From the NCBI RefSeq assembly GCF_963576545.1, contig NC_083656.1:2011219-2075218 (forward strand): DNA of 64,000 nt, written 5' to 3'. Shown piece by piece: positions 13,077-25,508 of the stretch. The notes beneath the pieces were generated by a model that saw only the letters and a program-made list of their open reading frames with translations, was not told the origin of the DNA and ran no database searches. The first letter of the stretch is position 1, and every line of letters begins with the position of its first letter. The stretch comes from Limanda limanda. Lineage: Eukaryota > Chordata > Actinopteri > Pleuronectiformes > Pleuronectidae. The translations under genes and the position numbers were made by a program.

Positions 13077-14210
13077 TTATAATGGTCCAGAGTCGTTCCC
13101 TTTCCCCTTTGGAGAGGAGTCAGGGCCGGAGACCTTCTCCACAGGTGCTGGGGTGATGTTCCCCACGGAGGAGCCGAGCTTCTCCCGCTTCTTCTGCTTC
13201 ATCCTGCGGTTCTGGAACCAGATCTTCACCTGGGTCTCGTTGAGCTCCAGGCTGGCGGCCACCTCCACCCTGCGGGCCCGCGTCAGGTACTTGTTGAAGT
13301 GGAACTCCTTCTCCAGCTCCGTCAGCTGCTTGGTGGTGAAGTTGGTGCGGATCACGTTGTGCTGCCCGGGGAACTCGGACAGGCCCGCTGGGGAGAGAGA
13401 GCATGGAGGATGAGTGTGTGATGGATGATAAAAAAAAAACACATGGAACTCAGAGGACTAGTGGGTGACTGATGGGTGAGAATGAGACGTGACCGTGAAG
13501 AGAAACAAACGGATCAAAGAGTTAGAGACCAAATATTTTTTCAGGGCCATTTTGGATCATTATATCACAGCCGGACTTTGTCTTTACGCACAGTTTACGC
13601 ACAGTGAGGCCCTCTGGGATCACATGACCTCTCTAAGCTGCACTTCACTTCTCTAATTCTTAATAAACAAACCTGTTTTGGGAGGATTCCTCTTCACTTT
13701 CATCCAATCGAATGTTTTAGACGTTTCCTCCACATGCTCCAAGTCCGTCTCCTTGCTCTGGGCCGGTAACCTGGTGTAAACACTGTCTGTGTATTCTTGC
13801 TGCCTCTGCTCCCCGGTACCGAAGTGCAGATAGTGGCTGTCCCCGGGGTAAGGGGCCATGCTGGTTCCGAGGGGGGACACCTGCGCATGGATGAAGTTCC
13901 GGTCCTGCTCGGGAGCCAGGCCGTACTGGTGGTGTCCGAACTCCAGAGGAGACCCGTACATGGAGCTCCCGGGTGTGGAGAACTGCAGGTCCAGGTTGAC
14001 CTGGTGGCCCTGGTGGTGCAGGGGGAGGCTGGGGGTCTGCAGGGGGAGGCTGGGGGTCCCGGAGACCAAGCGGCCATCCGGTGCGTAGCTCTCACTTGTT
14101 GCACACGAGCTGGACGACATGTATCCGTGGTTGAGGTTGTGGTATCCGGCCTTGGCGCTGAAGAGGTTCGCTCCCCGGTTGCACCCGGGGTAGTCCAGGT
14201 AGGAGTTCAT
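13077..14210 (-). CDS. hoxb1b: hoxb1b homeobox transcription factor
   Basis: Two exons: 13673-14210 (start ATG at 14210) and 13077-13387 (stop TAA), with an intron of about 285 bases. The junction splits one codon, and 849 nt give 282 aa. It begins MNSYLDY, typical of Hox1 proteins. The PBX-interaction motif is [10 protein letters not shown] (about residues 166-175), and the homeodomain spans about 189-248 with [40 protein letters not shown] and the Hox1-specific NETQ before helix 3. The central part is rich in Leu-Pro-His repeats. It is a nuclear DNA-binding factor that with PBX and MEIS/PREP patterns hindbrain rhombomere 4. It is the 3'-most Hox gene here, with the next gene only 1.4 kb upstream. 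The b1b name rests on cluster content and synteny; the homeodomain alone gives only paralog group 1. Confidence 0.95.
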
Positions 14211-15631
14211 CCTGCAGGAGCCTTTTGTTTGTTCACAAGTGATGAAGCCTGATGAGAGCAGTCATTAATCGGTTGCTCCCTGTGCCCTAACCTCCTAGGT
14301 AGTCTGTCAAAGCTGTAAAACTGCCTTCCACCCTCATATCACCTTCCTGACACACCACGTGACCCGCGGAAGGCCAATGGCGGAGCAGCTCCAGCAGTCT
14401 GTCACGTCTGCAGGCTCGTCCATCACACGGCTCGCATTTACATGACAAACGCTTCAATCAAACGCGCTCATCCATCTGATAACAACACCAACACCAGGAC
14501 AAATTTTCCGGCTGCAGCGTCAGAGGAGCTCCGAGTGACAAATTTATGACAGAAAGAATAATCACAATATTTGTGTAACGTGTATAGGAATGGTAGTAAT
14601 AGGCTCGTATTAATAATAACGGCCTCCAGAGAGTAGACGATGTGCAGAGATCCAACAGGAGAATTGTTATTGTCTTTTATAATATAGTAATATCAGGAAG
14701 AAGCCAAATTGACTGAATTATTCCACAAAGTGCACAAATAATAATAGACAAGAACGAATTTGTTTCATTTAAATGTATTAACAATTATAAATGAACGGGC
14801 CTTAAAGCTGTTATTAATTGCGTTGATTTATTTATTGCACCTTTTCGTTTGACGTACACATCTAAATCTCGTCTTTTCTTTTATCTAAATACAAATTTAG
14901 TCCAAAACGTGTTTTATCTTAGTATCAAACTACAATATTTCGGTGTTTCAGACTCGAATCCAGACAGACTGTGAATCAGCCTGTGTTGTAAGAGGGAGAG
15001 AAGGAAGCAGCGCAGAGGATCCAGTGATCCATCATGGCTCTTTTACAGATTGACACTTTGTGTGGCCCACTTTGCCCATAAAAGAACAAAGACACATTTA
15101 AGAACCACACAGGCCCTTTTCTCCGGCGTCTATCTCTCTTGCTTGAGAGTTAACGACACTCACACTAAAATGTAATATCTTCCCAAACCTATCACGTCCA
15201 CAGCCACACGTTAGGGCGCTGTAATTAAGTATAGAGTTAATGTGACGAATAATTAAGCTTTAAGAACAAAAAAAAAAGGTGGATTTCCCATTTTCCCAGC
15301 GTTTTGTCTGAATTACAGTCGTTTGGCTCTTAGAGAAATATTTACTCTGGGGGGGAGTCTTTTTATTTATTTATTTATATTATCTAGAAACAACAGTTAA
15401 CGTTTTCATGTAAACCACATGGGGCTGGGAGGTAACGCTCATGCGTAAAAGTTAAACCAACAGTGGATTGTAAAAGCTCCAGAGGAATAAATACAAATAA
15501 ATACAAATAAATAGAAGCTAGAAGCTATTTAGATAATTAGTTCAATAAATAAACAGTAGAAACTTGCACTTCAACACGGATCCGTCACGTTTCTCTTCCA
15601 TAGAGCAAAGAGAGAGTTCTTCGAGGATCTG
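14211..15631. other. hoxb1b promoter and hoxb1b-hoxb3b spacer
   Basis: Only 1.4 kb separates the two genes, with no hoxb2b remnant. A CCAAT word lies near 14374, about 165 bases upstream of the hoxb1b ATG. The rest is AT-rich with possible homeodomain sites. Confidence 0.5.
15025..15055 (-). promoter_or_regulatory. Candidate Hox1 autoregulatory element (PBX-HOX plus PREP/MEIS sites)
   Basis: On the minus strand TGATGGATCA (15025-15034) matches the PBX-HOX bipartite site class TGATGGAT. The plus strand AGATTGACA (15047-15055) contains both an AGATTGA PBX-like half and a TGACA MEIS/PREP core. The pair lies about 0.8 kb upstream of the hoxb1b start. The vertebrate Hoxb1 rhombomere-4 autoregulatory enhancer uses this same combination upstream of the gene. 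Motif resemblance only; no alignment was possible. Confidence 0.45.
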
Positions 15632-18270
<2,639 letters not shown>

Positions 18271-18969
18271 ACAGAGAGAATCAGGGAGGAGACCACACGA
18301 TCCATCTTATCCACTCAATAGTGACCTGACGTGAATAGCCGAGCCTCTCCTGAGCAGAGAGGCGACAGCAGAACCAAGAGCCTGGAGCCAACACACCTCC
18401 TGGAAAACACACGCTTTGTGGATCATCTGGTAAAAAATCTGCCACCTAGAAAATATCATTTTTTTAAATTATTGACCCCTCACAGGATCATGCTATTTTA
18501 TTGTAACACAAATAAACATGATTCAGATTTTTTGGAATTATCACTTAAGATTATTGTTCTGATTTAAATAAAGGATAAACCCAAATGGCAGAAATACGAC
18601 ATGTGGAATAATAATAATTCTTAAAAATGTCAAATGTAAACAGGCCAATTAAAAAGAAAATACATTTAATATTAATACATTAATTTAACAAGTAAAACCC
18701 AGATTTATTTATGCTGTTTTCAGGGAGTTTCTATAAATGACATCAGCGGCCTGTGACTGTGAATAAATGAAAGTCTTTATTCACTAAATGGAAAAAGAAT
18801 TAAACGTTTCAGACGCTCGTCCATCAAACTACACAGAATACAACACGGGTCCATTGTGCTGCGCAGCGGCTGCTTCCAGGGCCTGGACCCGAACAAAATG
18901 CGATTAAAAGCTGGAATTGAAGATCGTAATTGAGCTAAATGAAATCCCGTCTCCTGGAAGAGAAGAGGA

Positions 18970-19018
<49 letters not shown>

Positions 19019-19020
19019 GG
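18970..19020. repeat. (GA)n microsatellite
   Basis: A near-perfect GA run in the 5' flank of hoxb3b. The interval from 18271 to here is AT-rich non-coding sequence with no recognised gene. Confidence 0.85.
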
Positions 19021-19216
19021 AGCAGGAGTCTGGAGGCACGCGGCTGCCTGAACTCTGGCTGAACCGCGGCTGGAGTCAGGCTCGTAAATCACACAGACAC
19101 ACAACCGAGTCCGGTGCACACAACACACAACAGCCCGCACCGCACCGTCCACCGCAACTCCATGCATCCCGCACGCAAACAGTCCGCACGCCTCCCTCAC
19201 CTCCGCGCGGTGGATG

Positions 19217-19270
19217 ATGCTCCTCTCCGGGTCCGGGTCCGGGTCCGGGTCCGGGTCCGGGTCCAGGTCC
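19217..19270. repeat. (GGGTCC)n hexamer repeat
   Basis: About eight copies of TCCGGG/GGGTCC on the plus strand, GC-rich against an AT-rich surrounding. The open frames through it (Asp-Pro or Gly-Pro repeats) are by-products. Confidence 0.8.
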
Positions 19271-19376
19271 GGGACGTGGCTCTGGGGGTAAAGCGGAGTG
19301 GACAGTGTTTCTGCAGCTCGCACGCCGCCTTGCATAGCGTTTCTGCACGCTCTGTGTGTGTGCATGTGTGTGTGTG

Positions 19377-19412
<36 letters not shown>

Positions 19413-19417
19413 CTGTG

Positions 19418-19678
19418 CGTAAAAAGGAAAATCCCTTTCTGCTGATCATGCAGGCTCACTTTCATGTGGTAATGCCCATGGAAAGGAAAACGGCAAATTG
19501 ATTCCAACTACATCTTCATTAGAATCTGAGCAGAATGAAAATCCAACAGCATCGAAGTGACTCAAACATTCAGAGGATAGAAAAATACAAGGTTCGTTTA
19601 GAAAGCTGCTATTTTTACATTTCACCCAGAAACACTCCAGTTGGAATTTACTGCACAATTATAACAACAAAGACGTCT

Positions 19679-19718
<40 letters not shown>

Positions 19719-20340
19719 TCTGTGTGTGTGTGGTAAGGATCCCTCTCTGTGGATCATGCATTCTGGTGGGTTTTATATAAACGTCCATACAAAGGAGGAT
19801 ATTTACACATTTCTGTGCCAAATTGTCTTCATACATCATCATAACAATGTGAGCAGAATGAAAACCCAACAGAATCCACAGACGAGCTGAGATGTTTTGG
19901 CACTAAACTCCATTTGAAGTGGATTTAAATAAGGATTATAGTTTGTTTAGAAGTCTCCTCCTCACATCTGGACCTGGCTGCTATTTTTACATTTCACCCA
20001 GAAACACTCCAGTTGCATTTTTTCTTTTTCCTGCTCAGTTATATAAACACAGACTTCTCGTGTGTGCGTAAAAAGGAATCCGTTTGAGTGTCATATATGC
20101 TAATAGCTATAGAAAGGATTATTTAACGCATGTATTTTACGCATTTCTGAGCCAAATTGACTCCAACGACGTCTTCATAACAATCTGAGCAGAATGAAAA
20201 ATCAAACGGAGGCTGAGAAAACAGAAATACTCTGGCGCTGAACTCTTCAAATAAGGGAAAAACTGCGATTCAAAAGCTGCTATTTCTTTAAATGTCACAC
20301 ACAAACACTCAAGTTGCACGGTGACACAACAAACACACAC
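19418..20340. repeat. Tandem triplication of a unit of about 330 bp upstream of hoxb3b
   Basis: Three diverged units start near 19418, 19735 and 20060. Each holds, in the same order, a GTAAAAAGGAAnTCC-like start, CAAATTGnCTCCAAC, a GAGCAGAATGAAAA block (near 19528, 19851, 20187) and AGCTGCTATTTTTACATTTC with ACACTCCAGTTG (near 19604, 19977, 20275). The spacing of the blocks is about 325-335 bp. A (TG)n run (19681-19731) interrupts the boundary of the first and second units. Confidence 0.75.
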
Positions 20341-20527
20341 ACACTTACACACATATATTCTCCTGGAACGAGTCCAACCCAGAGACAATAAATTCAAACG
20401 TCCCCGGATTCGGACCGATGCCAGAGGAGCCATCAATTATACAGGCAAGAGAAAGACGTCAGTGTTTGTTTGTTCACGCTCGCAAAGCAAGTGCACTGCG
20501 TCTTCTTATCTGCATGAGTGATCAGAT

Positions 20528-20540
20528 CAGACAGACAGGC

Positions 20541-20609
<69 letters not shown>

Positions 20610-20612
20610 GGC
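20528..20612. repeat. (AGAC)n microsatellite
   Basis: About 20 AGAC tetramers with two GGCAG interruptions at the ends. Confidence 0.9.
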
Positions 20613-20736
20613 AGGTCAGCAGCAGCAGCGTCCATTTAAAAAGTGCACAAGTACAGATTGAAACGTGTGAACTGTCCCAGTGGGTCGATCGTCTCCGCTT
20701 TGATCTCTGGTCCTCACGTCGTGCTCCAGGGCTCTG

Positions 20737-20804
20737 ATTGGCTGTGATTGGCTGTGATTGGCTCTTCCAGGTAATATTTAACTAAGTGGTTAATTCATGC
20801 AAAT
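20737..20804. promoter_or_regulatory. Three phased CCAAT boxes followed by an octamer site
   Basis: ATTGG (inverted CCAAT) occurs at 20737, 20747 and 20757, exactly 10 bp apart within a GATTGGCTGT repeat. The perfect POU octamer ATGCAAAT follows at 20797-20804, preceded by TAATT. This resembles a promoter or enhancer between hoxb3b and mir-10. Function is inferred. Confidence 0.4.
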
Positions 20805-22240
20805 GGCCTCGTCTTTGATCTGTGAGCCGTGCACCGCTGCTGAAGTCTGAGTGAATCCCAACAAGCTGCAGCATCAGTCTTTTCTTTTTTCCATTTAGTT
20901 TAATTTAAAAGGTAAATGGGATTTTAAAAATTGTCTCTGTGGTTTTTACATTAAAGGCTTCAGAACATGCATGTAATCAGTTTATTAGGAACACGTTAAA
21001 AGTGATGCAGCAGCTCCACACTGCTCAGTTTTTATTTAGCTTAACACTTTAGTTTTAGGGTTAATAGGAAATAACTCGTTGAGTTTTGTTTTGGATGTTT
21101 GGATAAGTTGAGTTTTTCCTTTCTAGTTCCAGGGAAATATTGTACATTTTTATTTATTTAAAAGATATTTACCTTAAAAAATTTAGATTGGACATAAAAA
21201 ACAAACTGTACATCAGATTTTAAAATTGTTAAAATGATGCTCAGCCAAATCAAAGAGTTTAATGCCACCTTTACTCTTTAATGCAGCAACACTTCAACAC
21301 TCACAAGCGTTGTTGTTCTGCTCTGACCTGAGTGAAGGATGTGAGCACTTCTTCCTCCAGCGCTGCAGCCGTCATGGAGCAAACAACAATTAATAGTGAC
21401 CCGACTCCCTGAGCCGACGGAGGCCATGAGAGGAGGCGTGAAGCTCAGGAACTCTCCAGGAGAAGTGGGACTGATGGAGCCAAGAGGGTTCAGTCAAACT
21501 CCGTCAACACTCCAACAGTTCGTGGAGCTGCTGAACAGCATCGATTCAAACTGAGAGGGGTTCACGTTAATTTGTCCACCTCAGTCAGGGATGTGTGTGT
21601 CTGTTATGTGTGTGTGTGTGTGTGTGTGCAAAAGTTTACTTAGGTGAAAGAATTTAAAAGTGCAGAACATACTTCAGATCAATGCATTATTGTATTTTAA
21701 TTATTGTGTATTTAATGTGCAGGAATCACTTAAGTGCAGCACTTATGTAATTTTAACCACTTAACAGCTCGTAAATTTCCTGCATGAATCATTTAAACCT
21801 CATCAGAATCTATATGTTGCTTCTATTTGGTTATGTAGTGGAGTTAACAAGTAGTAGTTTGCCTCTGAGACGTAGTGAAGTCGTTGTATTGAAGTAAAAG
21901 TACATGCAGGATGCACGGGGGTCCCTAATAAACTGGCTACTTGGTGCACATGGGCCATAAATCTCTCTGATTGGCTGTAATGTGCAATAAACAGTGACGT
22001 GTGAATGCAAAGAAAATCAGCATTAAGTGCACGTTCCTAAAAAAAGTCTAAACTGTTTCCTGATGTATGAGAGAATATTAGGAAGGGGGGGGGGTAGTAG
22101 ATGGACATGATAAGTCAATGGAGACGCAGTATAAATATAAACTGTTTGTTGTCATTCACATATGACAACATCCCTGAGTTGCACTTTATACGTCCCATCA
22201 CTCCACTGTCATGTGGTCGCCTGTCTCATCTGTGATGGAC
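20805..22240. other. hoxb3b to mir-10 spacer, no gene recognised
   Basis: AT-rich non-coding sequence with a short (GT)n run near 21600. This is where hoxb4b would be expected, but no Hox4 homeodomain or hexapeptide coding was found on either strand. Confidence 0.45.
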
Positions 22241-22247
22241 ATGCACA

Positions 22248-22249
<2 letters not shown>

Positions 22250-22332
<83 letters not shown>
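22250..22332. repeat. (AC)n microsatellite
   Basis: About 41 uninterrupted AC dinucleotides. Confidence 0.95.
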
Positions 22333-22333
<1 letters not shown>

Positions 22334-23289
22334 ATGCAAGGCCTGCTGACAAATGCAGCTCTCTGCAGCCTCTCTTGTCAATTAGCTGCAGGACCCACGT
22401 GTCTGCAGACGAGGGGATTTATTGCCCCCCCCCCCGAATCGATGCATAGAGACATTTGAATCAACAATGGCAGCGAGTTCATTCCCCACAGAGACGCACA
22501 AACACATGAACACAGGGAGTCAGGTGTAAATCTAATAAACAGAAAATACAGAGTTAGGATAAATAAATAGCTTCACAGAACAATTACTACATTTCCATCT
22601 GAATCAAGATCAGTCAGACGTATTAATCCCTTTATAGAGACATTAATAATACAGGTTACTTGTAAACTTGTGAACTCACTCATCCTGTGGGAGGATAATA
22701 ATTTTAAAAACACATTTGTAGTAAATCCAAAAATATGGCTTCATAGTTGCTGACACTTTTTAGACCTTAACAAACATTTTTAAAAGTCTGTGCAGTTATA
22801 TTATAAAGTGTTTTAAAGTCTAAATGTTTCCACACGGGAGGACTTGAGGTTTCTCACCTCCCACATGATCACATCCTCACATCAAACACACAAACACACA
22901 CACACTCTGCTGTAAAGTACGTGTTCGATAGACTTACTGTTCCTCTCTTTCCTGTCGGGGTCTCATCTTCTCCTCGGGACTGATTCTCTCGACGTCCTCC
23001 TCACGTTTCCCTGCAAACTCAAACTCCTCCTCGGCCTCGGTGGAGAGGAGACGTGACTAATGAGGAGGAGAACAAAGGCCACATTGAGGGGCCTGTCCTG
23101 CGTCTTTAACAGATGTCATATTCTCCAACAAAAGAGGACACACACTCTCTCTCTCTCACACACACACATTAACACACACACACTCAGGGTCAGCTCTAGG
23201 AGTGAGAACTTCAGAACTGCTCTTTAAAAAGTACAAACTCTGATATTCCAGTATTTCCTGGACTCAATGAGTGTTTTCCTCCAGGAGAA

Positions 23290-23385
23290 GTGTCGTCACC
23301 TACATTCTCCCCAAGACACGAACTTGTGGCTGCTGCTTCATTTACACAAATTCGGATCTACAGGGTTTATATAGATGACAGGACG
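23290..23385 (-). ncRNA. mir10: mir-10 microRNA precursor (HoxBb copy)
   Basis: On the minus strand the 5' arm contains ACCCUGUAGAUCCGAAUUUG, the miR-10a core (mature about 23345-23367). The 3' arm carries the star-like CACAAGUUCGUGUCUUGGGG, close to the CACAAAUUCGUAUCUAGGGG of known mir-10a. The basal stem GUCAUCUAUAU (from 23379) pairs with AUGUAGGUGAC (to 23295) over 11 consecutive Watson-Crick or G-U pairs. The loop is about 16 nt. The base at mature position 1 is A rather than the usual U, so the seed ACCCUGU is unchanged. In vertebrate clusters mir-10 lies between Hox4 and Hox5; here it keeps that place between hoxb3b and hoxb5b although hoxb4b is gone. It is transcribed in the same direction as the Hox genes and represses mRNAs including Hox targets. 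Confidence 0.93.
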
Positions 23386-23499
23386 TCGGACTCGGGCCGG
23401 AGGACAGAACCCAAATGATTCATCTCATAATTAAACATCAGAAGTAATAGACACAGGATATTTCTACATTTGCAGTTTAAAGGATGATACCATTTATTT

Positions 23500-24200
23500 T
23501 CTACTAAGTCATCAAGTCTGCTGTTTTGGATGTTAATAAGTTATTAGAGGTTATAAGTGATTTAATAAAAGGTTTAATCCACTGACTCGACCAGTATAAA
23601 GGGGTGTAATCATCAAGTCAGCTGTTGTAAATGTTAGTAAGTCATTAATAGTCATTGTAAATGGTTAAGAAGTCACCAAGTCTACCCTTATAAATATTAA
23701 TAAGTCACTAAAAGTAATTAATAACGTGGTTTAATCCACTAAGTCTTTAATTATAAAATTTTAACAGCCCATTAATAGTCATTATAAATGTTAACAAGTA
23801 ATTAATAAAGGTGTATAGTTCACCAAGTTATTAAATGTTGTTATAAATTGTAATAAGTCAATTATAAAGTGGTTCAATCCACCTAGTCTGTAGATATAAA
23901 TATTAGGTTATTTAAGGTCTTTATGAATAATTCATTAATAAAGGGGTAAAGTCATCAAGACCATTACAAATATTAATAAGTAATAAAAAGTTGTTATAAA
24001 TGGTAATTAGTCATTTATAAAGAAGTTTAATCACAGAGTTTCCATTATAAATGTTCTTATAAAATAGTAGTTAATGAGTAGTTTAAATATCGATTCTGTA
24101 GATATGAACATCAACATGCCATTAAAAGTATCAATTAATGTAAGTACGTTATTAACAATTGGCTTGACTCACCAAATGTTTACTTTAAAATGATAATACA
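23500..24200. repeat. Degenerate AT-rich tandem array beside mir-10
   Basis: Roughly seven diverged copies of a unit of about 80-110 bp built from TAATCCACTAAGTCT-like, TTATAAATnTTAATAAGTCA and TTAATAGTCATTATAAATG blocks. It lies directly upstream of mir-10 in the direction of its transcription. No coding potential. Confidence 0.65.
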
Positions 24201-25243
24201 TTAGTAAGTGATAAAGAAATAACCTCTCAGATTGTGTAACCAGACCAGTCCACAGGAATCTGTACAGACTGTACAACATAATGTTGTTTTTATAACTAAC
24301 AAGGATCTAAACAGTTTTATCTAATGATTTATTTATCCTCAATAACAAACAGCAGCAAAATATCACATTATATTAATATGGCTGCTCTGTTCCAGCTGTT
24401 TCACGTCATGTTCTGGGTTTGATTTCTGTTCCAGTTCATGTATGAAACCGTTAACATGTTCATTTCCCTTTACACTCACATCACGAGCTCATTGAAGCGA
24501 AGCCGCCGAGAGTAAATTCAATATGCAACACAAGGTTTACGCTTATTGACACCTTTTGATTTTAAATTATTTTGTTTTTCATTTAACCTCAGTTTCACCT
24601 CCTTCAGACTCGCTGTGGAAGAAATACTCGGATTCTGTACTTAACAATACTACAACGTAAAAAATTGTCTGTTAGGTTTGAAAAGTAAAACTACACTTAT
24701 CCACTGGTACTGATATTTAATTATTTAATACTAATAATATCTTTTCTTGTGTTTAACTGGTTCACACACAGTTTGGTTCAGTGCTGTGGTTTTTCCACCC
24801 GAGGGGTCGTGTTCCTGTTGAAAGGTCGAAAGATCAATCTCAGAGGAAAGAAGTGAAAACTCATCCGGATGAAACGTTTTCTGTTATCTCCTATTTTTAA
24901 TTTTTATTCACAGAGGAAAATATGGGATGGTTTTTACATCACACACTCATTTAAAGGAAAATCTGCAGTTTAGAGGATAAATGTTTTTTTCAATGGAGCC
25001 AAGTGTTTGTATGAAGGGTCAAAGGTGAAAAGGTTGAGAAATAACACGTGTTAATGAGAAAAATTTAGATTAAAAGTAACTGTAAAGATAAATTAACTGG
25101 TTATTTCCTTTTGAAATATGCTGGAGTCGATGTGTAAAGTAGAATAAAATAGAAATAACCAATTACAAGTAGCTCAAAATGCACTGGAGCTCAGGATTTG
25201 GACCCAAGAATAATAAAATTAACAGATTATCAGGTGAATGAGT
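24201..25243. other. mir-10 to hoxb5b spacer, no gene recognised
   Basis: AT-rich non-coding sequence. A GGGTCAAAGGTGA word near 25017 resembles a direct repeat of nuclear-receptor half-sites with 1-bp spacing, but is imperfect. Confidence 0.4.
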
Positions 25244-25508
25244 CTGAACCTGGACCCTAGACCCTGGACCCTGGACCCTGGACCCTAGACCCTGGACCCT
25301 GGACCCTGGACCCTGGACCCTGGACTCTGGACCCTGGACCCTGGACCCTGGACCCTGGACCCTGGACCCTGGACCCTGAACCCTGAACCCTGGACCCTGG
25401 ACCCTGGACCCTGGACCCTGGACCCTGGACCCTGCACCCTGGACCCTGGACCCTGGACCCTGGACCCTGGACCCTGGACCCTGGACCCTGGACCCAGACC
25501 CTCAGACC
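25244..25508. repeat. CCCTGGA heptamer satellite
   Basis: About 36 copies of the 7-bp unit CCCTGGA with rare CCCTAGA, CCCTGAA, CCCTGCA and TCTGGA variants. The minus-strand open frame through it (Gly-Pro-Gly-Ser-Arg-Val-Gln repeats) is a by-product of an open 7-mer. Confidence 0.95.

Noticed and set aside
25244..25508. Telomere-like repeat
   Set aside because: The unit CCCTGGA is not the vertebrate telomere unit CCCTAA; it is an internal satellite.
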